From positions 1 to 26,005 of the forward strand of contig CAYNMM010000039.1 of NCBI GenBank assembly GCA_964398355.1: a stretch of DNA of 26,005 nucleotides. Reading direction: 5' to 3'. Both the position numbers and the translations under genes were made by a program. Below are positions 1 to 7,803 of the stretch, piece after piece; within the stretch, counting starts at the first letter, position 1, and every line of letters begins with the position of its first letter. A model generated the notes under the pieces. That model did not search any database. It was not told the origin of the DNA and saw only the letters and a program-made list of their open reading frames with translations. The stretch comes from WFZT01 sp964398355. Its GTDB lineage: Bacteria; Hydrothermota; Hydrothermia; B15-G9; WFZT01.

Positions 1-761
1 TTTTCATGGAACCACATCCCTTTCCTGTAAATTTCATAAGTTTTCCCCCTCCAATATGGCAAAGCTGGTAATTTCCCCCTCAAAATTTTTATTCTGAACG
101 CAACTTTTGAACTTCTTAACAATTTCTCGATGTTGTTAACATCAATCCTATTGGTAAATCCTACTCTTGTTCCTTCAAGCCTTCCCCCAGCAAAATATGC
201 ACTTCCACTCCTTGGAAGAAAATAGAAAAAAATAATTGCAAGGGGAAGCGAAACGAGGAAAATTTTTCCTCCAACTCTCCACGTTTCATTGAAATTATGA
301 CGTGATATGGATCTGTCACCAAAACTCTCCAGAGTATTGATATTCATTAAGAAATTAATTGCTACGATCACGAAAACAAGAAGGAGCACGAGATAACTCA
401 TATCTGCCGTAAAAGTTGAAACAGCAGTAACTATCAAGAAATCAATAGCAAGAATCTGCAAAAAGTCTTTCGCCTGCTTATCTCCAGCAAATTTAATTGC
501 ATTCAAGGAAAGAAGTAAATACACAACAGGCTTTACAAGATTCCCCATTCTTACCTGACTTAAAAACACAACGGAGAGTAAAATCGACACGATATTCGAA
601 ACTTTTCTTTTAAGCAATACTGTCCCTCTTAAATTTTTCAGGAATAAAACTCCGTATATCAATAAAAAAGAAACAGTTGTTATGAGGGAGAGATACGGAA
701 AAATAGCAATTAACGCTAACAGGCTCAATGCTGCCGATTCTATCATCAGTATCTTTTTCAT
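1..761 (-). CDS. TgpA-type transglutaminase-like membrane protein, N-terminal part (cut by window edge)
   Basis: This gene reads from ATG at 761 off the left edge, about 253 codons visible. The N-terminal half is a run of hydrophobic segments, consistent with the polytopic membrane domain of TgpA/DUF3488 proteins. It is followed by family-like features: LPRSG, a GFTNRIDV stretch, LLRSSKVAFR and PYWRGKTYEIY near the visible end, matching the extracytoplasmic region that precedes the transglutaminase core. The Cys-His-Asp core would lie outside the window and is not seen. The start overlaps the DUF58 stop as ATGA, so translation is probably coupled. MoxR, DUF58 and TgpA genes commonly travel together. 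The biological substrate is unknown. The family call is from recognised motifs, without a database search. Confidence 0.8.
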   Translation of the reverse strand, partial: MKKILMIESAALSLLALIAIFPYLSLITTVSFLLIYGVLFLKNLRGTVLLKRKVSNIVSILLSVVFLSQVRMGNLVKPVVYLLLSLNAIKFAGDKQAKDFLQILAIDFLIVTAVSTFTADMSYLVLLLVFVIVAINFLMNINTLESFGDRSISRHNFNETWRVGGKIFLVSLPLAIIFFYFLPRSGSAYFAGGRLEGTRVGFTNRIDVNNIEKLLRSSKVAFRIKILRGKLPALPYWRGKTYEIYRKGMWFHE

Positions 762-1645
762 AACAGAGCCAGTTCCCTCAAAATTTTATATTTCTGGAGA
801 TTCCCAGTATCTGGAGCAATATCAACCTTTTCCATCTTCACTCCTACAGAATACCCCTCCGAGAGCAATGCAAAAACAAGAGAAGCCAGTTCATCGATTC
901 TTCTTTCCCTATCCAATTCTGTTAGATCTCTTTCAGTTAAAATTATCTCTCTCAACCCCAGCCCGGAGAAAACCTTTGTAAAGAGCTCATCATTTTTTGC
1001 TGAGATCTTCCAATGAATGAGTCTTACAGGGTCACCTTCATGATAGTTTCTCAATCCAAGAAAATCCCCTCCATTACCTATTTTCTTACTCTCAACTTCT
1101 CCGGAGTAAAACCTTTCCCTGAAAAAATTCATCCTCTTTGAAACATCGTAGATCTCTGGAAAAACCAGGATTTCAAGATTCAACTTAAAAATTTCCTCAC
1201 GGGTGAAAAAGCTGAAAGGAAAGGAAGAAAATATTTTGAGACTACTTATTTTTGTCACTCCTCTCCTCTTGAATATCACAGGAATTGCCAATTGCTCATC
1301 TTTTTCAACAACGTGAAGACCTCTCCTGACACCTTCAAGTTCGACAAAAATGTTAAATTTTTTACCACTCTTGCTCCGGATTTTTACCATAAAATAAGCC
1401 GGTTTGTTCTTATAAATCTCTGGCGGGGGAGTAACTACGAATTCTATTTTTCTCAGGTTTCTTCTCGACACAATCCCCGAAACTGTCATAAGTGAAAGTA
1501 AAAATGCAAGCACCAGGTAAAGGAGATTATTCATCGTATTAGTGGCCGCAAAACCAACTGCAATAGTCAACATAATGTAAAAAGTGCCCCATTTGTTGAC
1601 TTTGATATAAGAGGTTCTGTCTTTAAATTGGAACCTGAATCTCAT
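758..1645 (-). CDS. DUF58 domain protein
   Basis: This is a 295-residue membrane-anchored protein. Two hydrophobic segments (about residues 20-60) are followed by a soluble domain. The DUF58 signature is clear at about residues 193-212 (GGDFLGLRNYHEGDPVR, then IHW). Family members have a von Willebrand A-like fold and are almost always encoded next to a MoxR AAA ATPase, as here. A chaperone or assembly role with MoxR is inferred from the family. The start overlaps the MoxR 3' end by 23 bp and the stop overlaps the TgpA start by 4 bp, so the three genes form one tightly packed transcription unit. The protein is slightly shorter than many DUF58 proteins, but the signature is intact. Confidence 0.9.
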   Translation of the reverse strand: MRFRFQFKDRTSYIKVNKWGTFYIMLTIAVGFAATNTMNNLLYLVLAFLLSLMTVSGIVSRRNLRKIEFVVTPPPEIYKNKPAYFMVKIRSKSGKKFNIFVELEGVRRGLHVVEKDEQLAIPVIFKRRGVTKISSLKIFSSFPFSFFTREEIFKLNLEILVFPEIYDVSKRMNFFRERFYSGEVESKKIGNGGDFLGLRNYHEGDPVRLIHWKISAKNDELFTKVFSGLGLREIILTERDLTELDRERRIDELASLVFALLSEGYSVGVKMEKVDIAPDTGNLQKYKILRELALL

Positions 1646-2531
1646 TGAGGAGTTCAGTGAATTTTAAAACTTTTGACCTCGAATCTACCTGGTTCTGAAT
1701 TATCAATCGATGGGGGACTACAAACCTTGATAAAGTTTTAACATCTTCAGGAATTACAAAATCCCTGCCTTTAATATAAGCAAAGGCTTTTGACGCCTTA
1801 ACGAGATCAATCGTTGCACGTGTAGACATTCCAAAAATAAATTTTTCACGTGTAGCTTTTGCGATTCTCATAACATACTCAAAGATTTTTCGATCAACGA
1901 AAACTTTTTCCACATCAATTCGTGCATTCAAAACTTCTTCAGGAGACACTACAGATTCCAATCTTCTCGCTTTCTCATGTAAATAACCATCTTGGAGAAT
2001 CTCCATCTCCGCAGTTTCGTCCGGATAACCCATTTCAAATCTCAACATGAATCTATCAAGTTGAGACTCAGGAAGGGGGAACGTACCGTAATGTTCAACG
2101 GGATTCTCTGTTGCAATCACGATAAAAGGCTCCGGCAATTTATACGTAATTCCCTCAACAGTGATCTGACCCTCGCCCATGGCTTCAAGGAGTGCTGACT
2201 GAGTTTTTGGGGTCGCTCGATTGATTTCATCTGCAAGAACTATATTTTTAAAAATTGGACCCTTCCTGAAGACAAATTTCTCACTCTTTCTGTCAAAAAC
2301 CACGGCTCCTATAATATCGGCTGGCAGAAGATCGCTTGTAAATTGAATTCTTGTGAAATCGAGACCGGTCACTCTGGCAAAAGCAATAGCAAGTGTCGTC
2401 TTGCCAATTCCCGGAATATCCTCGATCAATACGTGCCCATTCGCCAGAAGTGCGGTAAGCACAAGTTCTATTTGCTCCCTCTTACCTTTTATAACCTGTT
2501 CAACAGCGTTAATTATTTTGCCAGGGTCCAT
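1623..2531 (-). CDS. MoxR family AAA+ ATPase
   Basis: This 302-residue cytoplasmic AAA+ ATPase has a Walker A at about residues 37-46 (EDIPGIGKTT), a Walker B at 97-102 (IVLADE, followed by INRATPKTQ), a sensor-like TENP at 141-144 and LDRF at 158-161. MoxR proteins are thought to act as chaperones that remodel or activate partner proteins, commonly a DUF58/VWA protein, which is the next gene. I chose ATG 2531 because it is preceded by GAGGGAG and begins where the family begins (MDPGKIINAVEQVI). An upstream in-frame ATG at 2564 would add 11 residues lying wholly inside the amrS 3' end and has a weaker ribosome site. The gene overlaps amrS by 19 bp. Confidence 0.93.
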   Translation of the reverse strand: MDPGKIINAVEQVIKGKREQIELVLTALLANGHVLIEDIPGIGKTTLAIAFARVTGLDFTRIQFTSDLLPADIIGAVVFDRKSEKFVFRKGPIFKNIVLADEINRATPKTQSALLEAMGEGQITVEGITYKLPEPFIVIATENPVEHYGTFPLPESQLDRFMLRFEMGYPDETAEMEILQDGYLHEKARRLESVVSPEEVLNARIDVEKVFVDRKIFEYVMRIAKATREKFIFGMSTRATIDLVKASKAFAYIKGRDFVIPEDVKTLSRFVVPHRLIIQNQVDSRSKVLKFTELLNEIQVPI

Positions 2532-3541
2532 ACTCCCTCTATTTTTTCTCCACAATACGGACATCTACCATCCACGAGATGATTTTCGAGAATCTCAAAA
2601 CCCCATCTTTTAATTAGCAGACGACCACAATGTGGACAATAAGTATTCTCTGTCTCGTCGCCAGGCACATTTCCAAGATAAACGAAACGCAATCCCTCTT
2701 CTTTTCCAATTCTGTAAGCCATTTTCAATGTCTCGATAGGAGTCGGAGGATAGTCTCTCATTTTATATGCCGGGTGAAATCGTGAAATATGCCACGGGGT
2801 CTCAGGTCCCACTTCATCCCTGATAAATCTCGCTATCTCCCTCAGCTGATCTTCAGTGTCATTCCAACCCGGTACTACGAGAGTCGTGAGTTCCACCCAG
2901 ATTCCGAGCTTTTTATGTAACTTCACTGAATCAAGAACCTCGGAGAGTTTAGCTCCTATAATCTTTCTGTAGTAATCTTCACTCCACCCTTTTAAATCTA
3001 TATTAACTGCATGCAAATATGGCCTTATAGCCTCAAGTGCCTCAGGTGAAATATAACCATTCGTTACAAAAACATTTTTTATCCCATACTTGTCGGATAG
3101 TTTCGCAATATCATAGGCGTATTCGAAAAAAACACTTGGCTCAGTATACGTGTGGGCAATCACCTCAGCGTTGTATCTCAGGGCGAGTTGAACCATCTCC
3201 TCAGGAGAAACGTCGTATCCCTCAATTCTGTGATACTTATCCCGTGGCATCTGTGAAATATCCCAATTTTGACAAAATAAACATTTAAAATTACATCCCA
3301 CTGTAGCATAGGATAGGGCTCTCGCCCCGGGAAGAAAGTGGAAGAGAGGCTTTTTCTCAATAGGATCAAGATTTACCGCTATAGGTTTACCATAAACCAG
3401 AGAATATAGTTTGTTATCAATATTCTTCTTGACTCCACAGACTCCATATCGCCCCTTCTTTATAATGCAATACTGACGGCATTCAAGACACTTGACTCTC
3501 TCATCATCGTAAATCTCATAGAACATCGCTTCTTTCAGCAT
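2513..3541 (-). CDS. amrS: AmmeMemoRadiSam system radical SAM enzyme
   Basis: This 342-residue radical SAM protein has the cluster motif C83-x3-C87-x2-C90 (GCNFKCLFCQNW). The N-terminal Cys pattern C18, C21, C25, C35 and two C-terminal CPxC pairs (CPHC, CPYC) suggest extra metal sites. The sequence KKPLFHFLPG followed by ALSYATVGCNF is typical of AmrS. The family is named for co-occurrence with AMMECR1 and Memo proteins, neither of which is in this window; the reaction is not firmly established. The start ATG 3541 matches the usual family N-terminus (KEAMFYE). It has no Shine-Dalgarno but does have a promoter whose -10 ends 6 nt upstream, implying a leaderless mRNA. An in-frame TTG at 3610 would overlap that promoter. 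Confidence 0.9.
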   Translation of the reverse strand: MLKEAMFYEIYDDERVKCLECRQYCIIKKGRYGVCGVKKNIDNKLYSLVYGKPIAVNLDPIEKKPLFHFLPGARALSYATVGCNFKCLFCQNWDISQMPRDKYHRIEGYDVSPEEMVQLALRYNAEVIAHTYTEPSVFFEYAYDIAKLSDKYGIKNVFVTNGYISPEALEAIRPYLHAVNIDLKGWSEDYYRKIIGAKLSEVLDSVKLHKKLGIWVELTTLVVPGWNDTEDQLREIARFIRDEVGPETPWHISRFHPAYKMRDYPPTPIETLKMAYRIGKEEGLRFVYLGNVPGDETENTYCPHCGRLLIKRWGFEILENHLVDGRCPYCGEKIEGVWTLAK

Positions 3542-3547
3542 ATTTTT

Positions 3548-3576
3548 ATAATAACTGGACTCATCTGTAGAGACAA
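3548..3576 (-). promoter_or_regulatory. amrS promoter, leaderless geometry
   Basis: Reading the minus strand, TTGTCT (3576-3571), a 17-bp spacer and TATTAT (3553-3548) are followed by exactly 6 nt and then the ATG at 3541. With the usual -10 to +1 distance, transcription would begin at or next to the A of the start codon. No Shine-Dalgarno is present. Confidence 0.55.
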
Positions 3577-3755
3577 CGTCCCTCTTCTCTGACAGGCATA
3601 CATGAAACAAAATACTACCAACACAAAATCTGGAAGAATAGAGTTCCTTATGGCCGCTGTTTCCCGGTACACAGCTAAAGTTAAACGCACAGTTGAAATT
3701 TAAATCAAAAGGGAAAAAACTTGGTTTCCTGTCTGTCCTTAATATGGGGTAGGAA

Positions 3756-3790
3756 GGGGGGCGTACCTGCGTAACGCAGGTACGCCCCCC
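3756..3790 (-). terminator. Perfect GC-rich hairpin 3' of the enoyl-CoA hydratase gene (terminator-like)
   Basis: The arms GGGGGGCGTACCTGCGT (3756-3772) and ACGCAGGTACGCCCCCC (3774-3790) are perfectly complementary over 17 bp around a single A. The hairpin lies 7 nt after the hydratase stop codon. No U-run follows on either strand, so it may be an intrinsic terminator lacking a tract, a 3'-end stabiliser, or part of a dispersed hairpin family (see 7751-7781 and 18981-19017). Confidence 0.6.
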
Positions 3791-3797
3791 AATAAAT

Positions 3798-4541
3798 CTA
3801 CTTTTTCAAAAATCTGGCAAGAGAATCTCTCGCAAATTTAGTCTGAGCGAGAAAAACAAGCTCATTGGATGCAGATTCAAAAAACGCCATGTTCCTCGCC
3901 CTGGCTATCCACTTCTTCGCAACTTTAACCGCCATAGGGTCAGATTCTACTATCTTTCTTGCAATTTTCATCGCTTCTTCCATTAAATTCTCAGGCTCGA
4001 CGACAAAATCAATGAGACCGAGCTCATGAGCCTCCTCGGCGGACACAGGCTCACCCAGCAGGGTAATTCTTGCAGCTTTCTTGACGCCAATAAGAGACGG
4101 CCCAATAGTAAGGCCTGCAGGAGGTATCAGTCCGATTTTTAATTCGGGGAATGCAAACCTGGCATCTTTTGAAGCCACGACAATGTCAAACATCAACGTC
4201 ATCTCGAATCCCCCTCCATAGGCAATTCCGTTTATCACCCCAATAGTGGGAACGGGGAAGTCCGATATTTTTCTCAAAACTTTCGCAAATCCCTCCGCAA
4301 AAAATTCATATAACTCCTCTGGAGTTTTCAAAATATCCATTTCACCAATATCGTTACCAGCTGAAAAAGCCCTGCCCTCAGCAGTTATCACCAGCACTCT
4401 AACTTCTGGTTTCTTTTCTACTTCCCCAAGCAGTTCGAGAAGTTCCGTCCACATTTCTCTGTTAAACGAATTCAACTTCTCAGCCCTTCTAAAGGTTACA
4501 GTTCCAATTCCATCCTCAAATTTATAATCAATGTACTTCAT
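3798..4541 (-). CDS. Enoyl-CoA hydratase/isomerase family protein
   Basis: This 247-residue crotonase-fold protein probably hydrates trans-2-enoyl-CoA in the cytoplasm. Oxyanion-hole elements are visible at SAGNDI (about 60-65) and YGGGFE (108-113). Both catalytic glutamates of true hydratases align: E113 in GGGFEM and E133 in FPELKIG. The following loop reads GLTIGPSL rather than the common GGTQRL, so substrate range may differ. The start is ATG 4541 with AGGAGG 6-7 nt upstream. It is divergent from folP (64 bp between starts) and alone on its strand, ending in a hairpin. It could hydrate the crotonyl-CoA made by the glutaryl-CoA dehydrogenase at 9895-11073, but it is not in that operon, so this link is inference. 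Confidence 0.9.
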   Translation of the reverse strand: MKYIDYKFEDGIGTVTFRRAEKLNSFNREMWTELLELLGEVEKKPEVRVLVITAEGRAFSAGNDIGEMDILKTPEELYEFFAEGFAKVLRKISDFPVPTIGVINGIAYGGGFEMTLMFDIVVASKDARFAFPELKIGLIPPAGLTIGPSLIGVKKAARITLLGEPVSAEEAHELGLIDFVVEPENLMEEAMKIARKIVESDPMAVKVAKKWIARARNMAFFESASNELVFLAQTKFARDSLARFLKK

Positions 4542-4571
4542 CGGTACCTCCTTTTATTAAAAAGTTATCAT

Positions 4572-4587
4572 ACGATTAACGAATCGT
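4572..4587. promoter_or_regulatory. Inverted repeat between divergent ech and folP (possible operator)
   Basis: ACGATT-AACG-AATCGT is a 6-4-6 inverted repeat located 7 bp upstream of the folP -10 box and within the presumed 5' region of the hydratase gene. Its size and placement suit a dimeric repressor, but a single short palindrome can arise by chance. Confidence 0.3.
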
Positions 4588-4593
4588 CAGCAT

Positions 4594-4599
4594 TATAAT
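4594..4599 (+). promoter_or_regulatory. folP -10 box, leaderless geometry
   Basis: A consensus TATAAT ends 6 nt before the folP ATG, so the transcript should start at the start codon. No convincing -35 hexamer lies at 16-18 bp, and there is no Shine-Dalgarno. Confidence 0.5.
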
Positions 4600-4605
4600 T
4601 TTTTT

Positions 4606-5427
4606 ATGAATTATACCTCTCCACACGGTCGAGTAATTCAGTTTAATGGATCCCCGAAGATAATGGGCATTATAAATGTTACTCCAGACTCCTTTTACCC
4701 GGACAGTAGAGTTGTAGGTAATGTGGAAAACATCGCAAGGAAGATGATCACTGACGGAGCAGATATTCTTGACATCGGGGGCGAGTCAACGCGGCCCGGA
4801 GCTGAACCTGTTCCAATCGATGAAGAACTAAGGAGGGTAATTCCGGCTATACGAACTATAAGGAAATTCTCTGAAATTCCGATCTCCGTAGATACTTATA
4901 AATCCAACGTGGCTTATGAAGCAATAAAGGCCGGAGCTGATATAATCAACGACATTTCTGGATTTAACTTCGATAAAGAAATTCTCAACGTAGCAATTGA
5001 GTTCAACTCACCGTACATTCTGATGCACATAAAAGGTACTCCCAAAGACATGCAAAAAAATCCATCTTACGATGATGTTGTTGAAGAAATTTACAACTAT
5101 TTCTCTCATAAATTAGAAATTCTACGTTTAAAAGGAGTTAAACAGATTATCCTTGATCCCGGAATAGGATTTGGTAAGAGATACGAAGATAATCTCGAGA
5201 TAATAAAAAATATTGAGAAATTCAAAGAATTTGAACTCCCTATTCTCGTGGGTCATTCAAGGAAATCTTTTATTGGCTGGTTGTTAAATAAAAATGATCC
5301 GGCAGAGAGGTTGACAGGTACACTTGCTGTCACTGCATATCTTACATTAAAAAGGGTAGATGTCATCAGAGTCCACGACATAAAAGAGAATTCCGAAGTA
5401 ATAAGAGTCGTCAACGCACTTTTGTAA
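4606..5427 (+). CDS. folP: Dihydropteroate synthase
   Basis: This 273-residue TIM-barrel enzyme condenses p-aminobenzoate with 6-hydroxymethyl-7,8-dihydropterin diphosphate to give dihydropteroate in folate synthesis. Both family signatures are intact: IMGIINVTPDSF (about 19-30) and DIGGESTRPGAE (56-67). DPGIGFGK (184-191) and GHSRKSFIG (216-224) carry further substrate-binding residues. The length is normal. The start is ATG 4606: a TATAAT sits 6 nt upstream and no Shine-Dalgarno exists, implying leaderless translation. No other folate gene lies beside it. It is divergent from the enoyl-CoA hydratase gene. No clear terminator follows the stop. Confidence 0.97.
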   Translation: MNYTSPHGRVIQFNGSPKIMGIINVTPDSFYPDSRVVGNVENIARKMITDGADILDIGGESTRPGAEPVPIDEELRRVIPAIRTIRKFSEIPISVDTYKSNVAYEAIKAGADIINDISGFNFDKEILNVAIEFNSPYILMHIKGTPKDMQKNPSYDDVVEEIYNYFSHKLEILRLKGVKQIILDPGIGFGKRYEDNLEIIKNIEKFKEFELPILVGHSRKSFIGWLLNKNDPAERLTGTLAVTAYLTLKRVDVIRVHDIKENSEVIRVVNALL

Positions 5428-5639
5428 TCAATTCCAACTTTGGTATCAGTTCTTCCCTGTCTCAAAAAGTTAAGCGGGACCAATTCGATTAATATTAAAC
5501 ATCAATCCAATATTTGCACTCCCGGATTGGGACCACAATTCCCATAGTGGAATTTAGAAGATCAAAAATTACTGAGATATTCTGTCTTCTATACTGTGGT
5601 GATAATTTTGCAGTAATCATTGTAAAAAGGAGGTGTAAT

Positions 5640-6170
5640 ATGAAAGTTTTTGAAACTATGCTCATCGTACAACTCATAGGGTTCGCTGGAATCGTACACG
5701 CACAAAGTACCAGCGATGACAACTATTACACAGATGTTTACGATATAAAACCGGGAGATATTATCTACTTTGAAGGAGAGGAACCAATTCACCATGACAA
5801 TGGGACTCTAACCTACTTCCATCATAATCGAAAGAAGACGTTTGACGTACCAGTTAAGTATTACAAAACCGTTGACAATGTAAAAATGGAGTACTTTGGT
5901 ATGGAAGGAGCTGATTATCCGGTTATCACTGTGAAGAAAGTTTACGAACCTGATTGCGAAATACCATCTGTGGAACTTGGGCCATGGACTCTGAGACCTG
6001 AACAAAAAGTCTTAACGTTTACAAAAGTGATAACAAAGAATGTTCAAAGGGTTGTAGTCTACCCTGCATACAAGAAGAGGAAAGTAACGATCAAAGCAGA
6101 TACAACTTATTATTGGATTAAAGGGGAAAAACCTATTGGAGTATTGAAAAAGTACAATAAAGGACAATAA
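5640..6170 (+). CDS. Unrecognised exported protein, 176 aa
   Basis: I do not recognise this family. The chosen ATG 5640 has AGGAGG about 6 nt upstream and gives a typical signal peptide: MKVFETML, a hydrophobic core, then VHAQ with likely cleavage after HA. An in-frame ATG at 5514 would bury the signal peptide and was rejected. The mature part (about 155 residues) is rich in Tyr, Lys, Asp and Glu with an alternating pattern suggesting beta-structure; it has a DIKPGDIIYFEGEEP segment and a basic C-terminal third. There is no lipobox Cys. The single Cys is near residue 115. The stop is 1 nt before the ATG of the next gene, so the two are translationally coupled and probably act together in the envelope. 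Function unknown. Confidence 0.75.
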   Translation: MKVFETMLIVQLIGFAGIVHAQSTSDDNYYTDVYDIKPGDIIYFEGEEPIHHDNGTLTYFHHNRKKTFDVPVKYYKTVDNVKMEYFGMEGADYPVITVKKVYEPDCEIPSVELGPWTLRPEQKVLTFTKVITKNVQRVVVYPAYKKRKVTIKADTTYYWIKGEKPIGVLKKYNKGQ

Positions 6171-6171
6171 A

Positions 6172-7293
6172 ATGTCAATTTCTACTCTTATTGTTACCCT
6201 GTCTCTGGTTTTACAACCTCAGGCTTCAGGAAGAAGGATAATAAATTTATCACGTTTGAGATTCACTTACCAGGTGCCGGATTCTATTGTAAAATCAGTA
6301 CATTTTGCGGATTTAAGCCAAATAGATAGTGGCTGGAATCAGGTTGATGCGAATGACTTCCCATGGCATAAGGCCCAGTATCTGGCAGGTTGGCAAAAAG
6401 AAGAGGGAAATCACAAGAGTGGTATCTTTATCGGCCTTCAGGCACCTGTCCACAAATTAAGAGAGAATGAGTATATCACAAACTGGTTATTTTCTCTTCA
6501 TGAAGCAGGAATCGAAGATGCATCTCTAACCAATAAATATAAACTCCTATCAAACCTTGACTGGGACATTTATGAAATCACATCAAACGGGAATGGACTG
6601 TTCCTCGGTAACGGTGAAATCCCCACTGTTATGCTCCTTGCTATAACACAACTTCCTGAAGACAAACCATCACATGTCTTCCCTTTAATTCTCGTATATG
6701 GGGCTACTGAACTCGAAAATCGTGAAAATTTCCTGAAGGTTTACAGAAAATTTCTTTCCACTGTCACGATCAGGAAAAAAGTAGAATCGAATGCAATCTC
6801 AGAAAAAACTCAACCAATCACTTTAACCAAGCGAGAATCAAATATACCAGAGAATATTAAAGACATCAAAATTTCTTACATCCCGGCTGAAAAAAAATTA
6901 CACGCAGGATTGGGATATACAAAATTTATAAGTGGTTTAAACGGACTGACATTTAAGCTTCTCCTTGCTCCCAAATTTGGAATATCTGTTGGAGGTTATG
7001 CTGAATTTGAAGACACTGCTTCTTATGACTACCACTTAGATGCCGTAATAACCCTATTCGAAATAAAACTAAAGGGGAAACTTTATCTATATCTCTCTGG
7101 AGGAGCAAGGTATTACCGGAATGGGAATATTATTTATAAGGGCGAATTTCCTCTAAAACTGAGAATTACAGGGAAAAAAGGAAAACCTGCTTATCTTATG
7201 TTCGGGCTGTGGTACTCGTACAACGAAAGTGCTGTAATGAAAAACAACATTGGCTTTGGGTGGGGCATTCAGGTTTTACCTTTCGTATTTTGA
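6172..7293 (+). CDS. Unrecognised exported protein with probable C-terminal beta-barrel, 373 aa
   Basis: I do not recognise this family. The N-terminus (MSISTLIVTLSLVL, then QPQASG) looks like a short signal peptide. Residues about 25-205 form a globular region. A polar, Lys/Glu/Thr-rich linker spans about 205-235. From about 240 to the end, alternating hydrophobic and aromatic strands with Gly/Tyr/Ser turns finish in QVLPFVF with a terminal Phe, the signature of an outer-membrane barrel, perhaps of about eight strands. The start follows the previous stop by 1 nt without its own strong ribosome site, so expression is probably coupled to the upstream gene. The barrel assignment is from pattern only; the N-domain could be periplasmic or surface-exposed. 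Confidence 0.7.
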   Translation: MSISTLIVTLSLVLQPQASGRRIINLSRLRFTYQVPDSIVKSVHFADLSQIDSGWNQVDANDFPWHKAQYLAGWQKEEGNHKSGIFIGLQAPVHKLRENEYITNWLFSLHEAGIEDASLTNKYKLLSNLDWDIYEITSNGNGLFLGNGEIPTVMLLAITQLPEDKPSHVFPLILVYGATELENRENFLKVYRKFLSTVTIRKKVESNAISEKTQPITLTKRESNIPENIKDIKISYIPAEKKLHAGLGYTKFISGLNGLTFKLLLAPKFGISVGGYAEFEDTASYDYHLDAVITLFEIKLKGKLYLYLSGGARYYRNGNIIYKGEFPLKLRITGKKGKPAYLMFGLWYSYNESAVMKNNIGFGWGIQVLPFVF

Positions 7294-7418
7294 AACCTGA
7301 GTTTTTAGCGATACGACATGGTATGTGAAAGATAAACATTAATGGAGCCTATGTATTATTTTTGATCTCATATTAAGTCATACCATGGGGCTCCCATTGT
7401 ATCCACATAAAAGAGTAG

Positions 7419-7700
7419 ACATACAGAAACATTCAGAATTTCAATGTCAAATTTTTCAAACAGCTTGAGAACGCAAAAAACCTGAGAATGCAAAAATCTG
7501 AAATAGGAATAAACATCCTGTAGAAGCGAAGGGTCGAATATAAAGATTTGAGTTTTTCCGGTGATCCTTTATTTTTCCCAAAATTTGGCAAAATAAATAC
7601 TTCGATTACGAATTATCTTGGTTTCAGCTCCGATATGTACTTCAGTTTACCAATAGCCGCCAGGAGATTTCGCCATATATGTACAGGAGAAAGTAACTAA
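7419..7700 (+). pseudogene. Possible relic of an exported/beta-barrel protein gene
   Basis: One frame stays open from just after a TAG (7416-7418) to TAA (7698-7700), apart from a single TAG at 7521. The conceptual product looks protein-like: KDLSFSGDPLFFPKFGKI, then TSITNYLGFSSDMYFSLPIA, with alternating strand-like residues. The segment PLFFPKFG faintly resembles LLLAPKFG in the barrel of the gene just upstream, so it might be a decayed paralogue. No start codon or ribosome site was found. A chance open frame in AT-rich DNA is not excluded. Confidence 0.3.
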
Positions 7701-7750
7701 TAACAGGGAATATTCGGTGTAGATAGTTGCTGGGAGTAATTAAAAGAAGA

Positions 7751-7781
7751 GGGGGCGGCTGCGCAATGCGCAGCCGCCCCC
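7751..7781 (-). terminator. Perfect GC-rich hairpin 3' of the porin gene (probable operon terminator)
   Basis: GGGGGCGGCTGCGCA (7751-7765) pairs over 15 bp with TGCGCAGCCGCCCCC (7767-7781) around a single A. It sits 22 nt after the porin stop. On the minus strand the stem is followed by TCTTCTTTTAATT, a T-rich tract, so it plausibly ends the nine-gene operon. Confidence 0.7.
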
Positions 7782-7803
7782 CTCATTCTCCCTCTATTTC
7801 ATT

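Larger units (their letters stand above)
7294..7803. other. Intergenic stretch with interlocked inverted repeats, possible gene relic and hairpin
   Basis: About 510 bp without an intact gene. It holds CATGGTATG (7317-7325) with its inverse CATACCATG (7379-7387), AATGGAGCC (7341-7349) with the near-inverse GGCTCCCATT (7389-7398), a protein-like frame at 7419-7700 broken by one TAG, and the hairpin at 7751-7781 that belongs to the minus-strand porin. Confidence 0.5.

Noticed and set aside
5514..5639. N-terminal extension of 42 codons to the exported 176-aa protein
   Set aside because: It would place the signal peptide internally, while ATG 5640 has AGGAGG at ideal spacing.
7465..7500. Short direct repeat of a TGAGAAYGCAAAAA type
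   Set aside because: There are only two imperfect copies in AT-rich DNA; this is likely chance or part of the possible gene relic.
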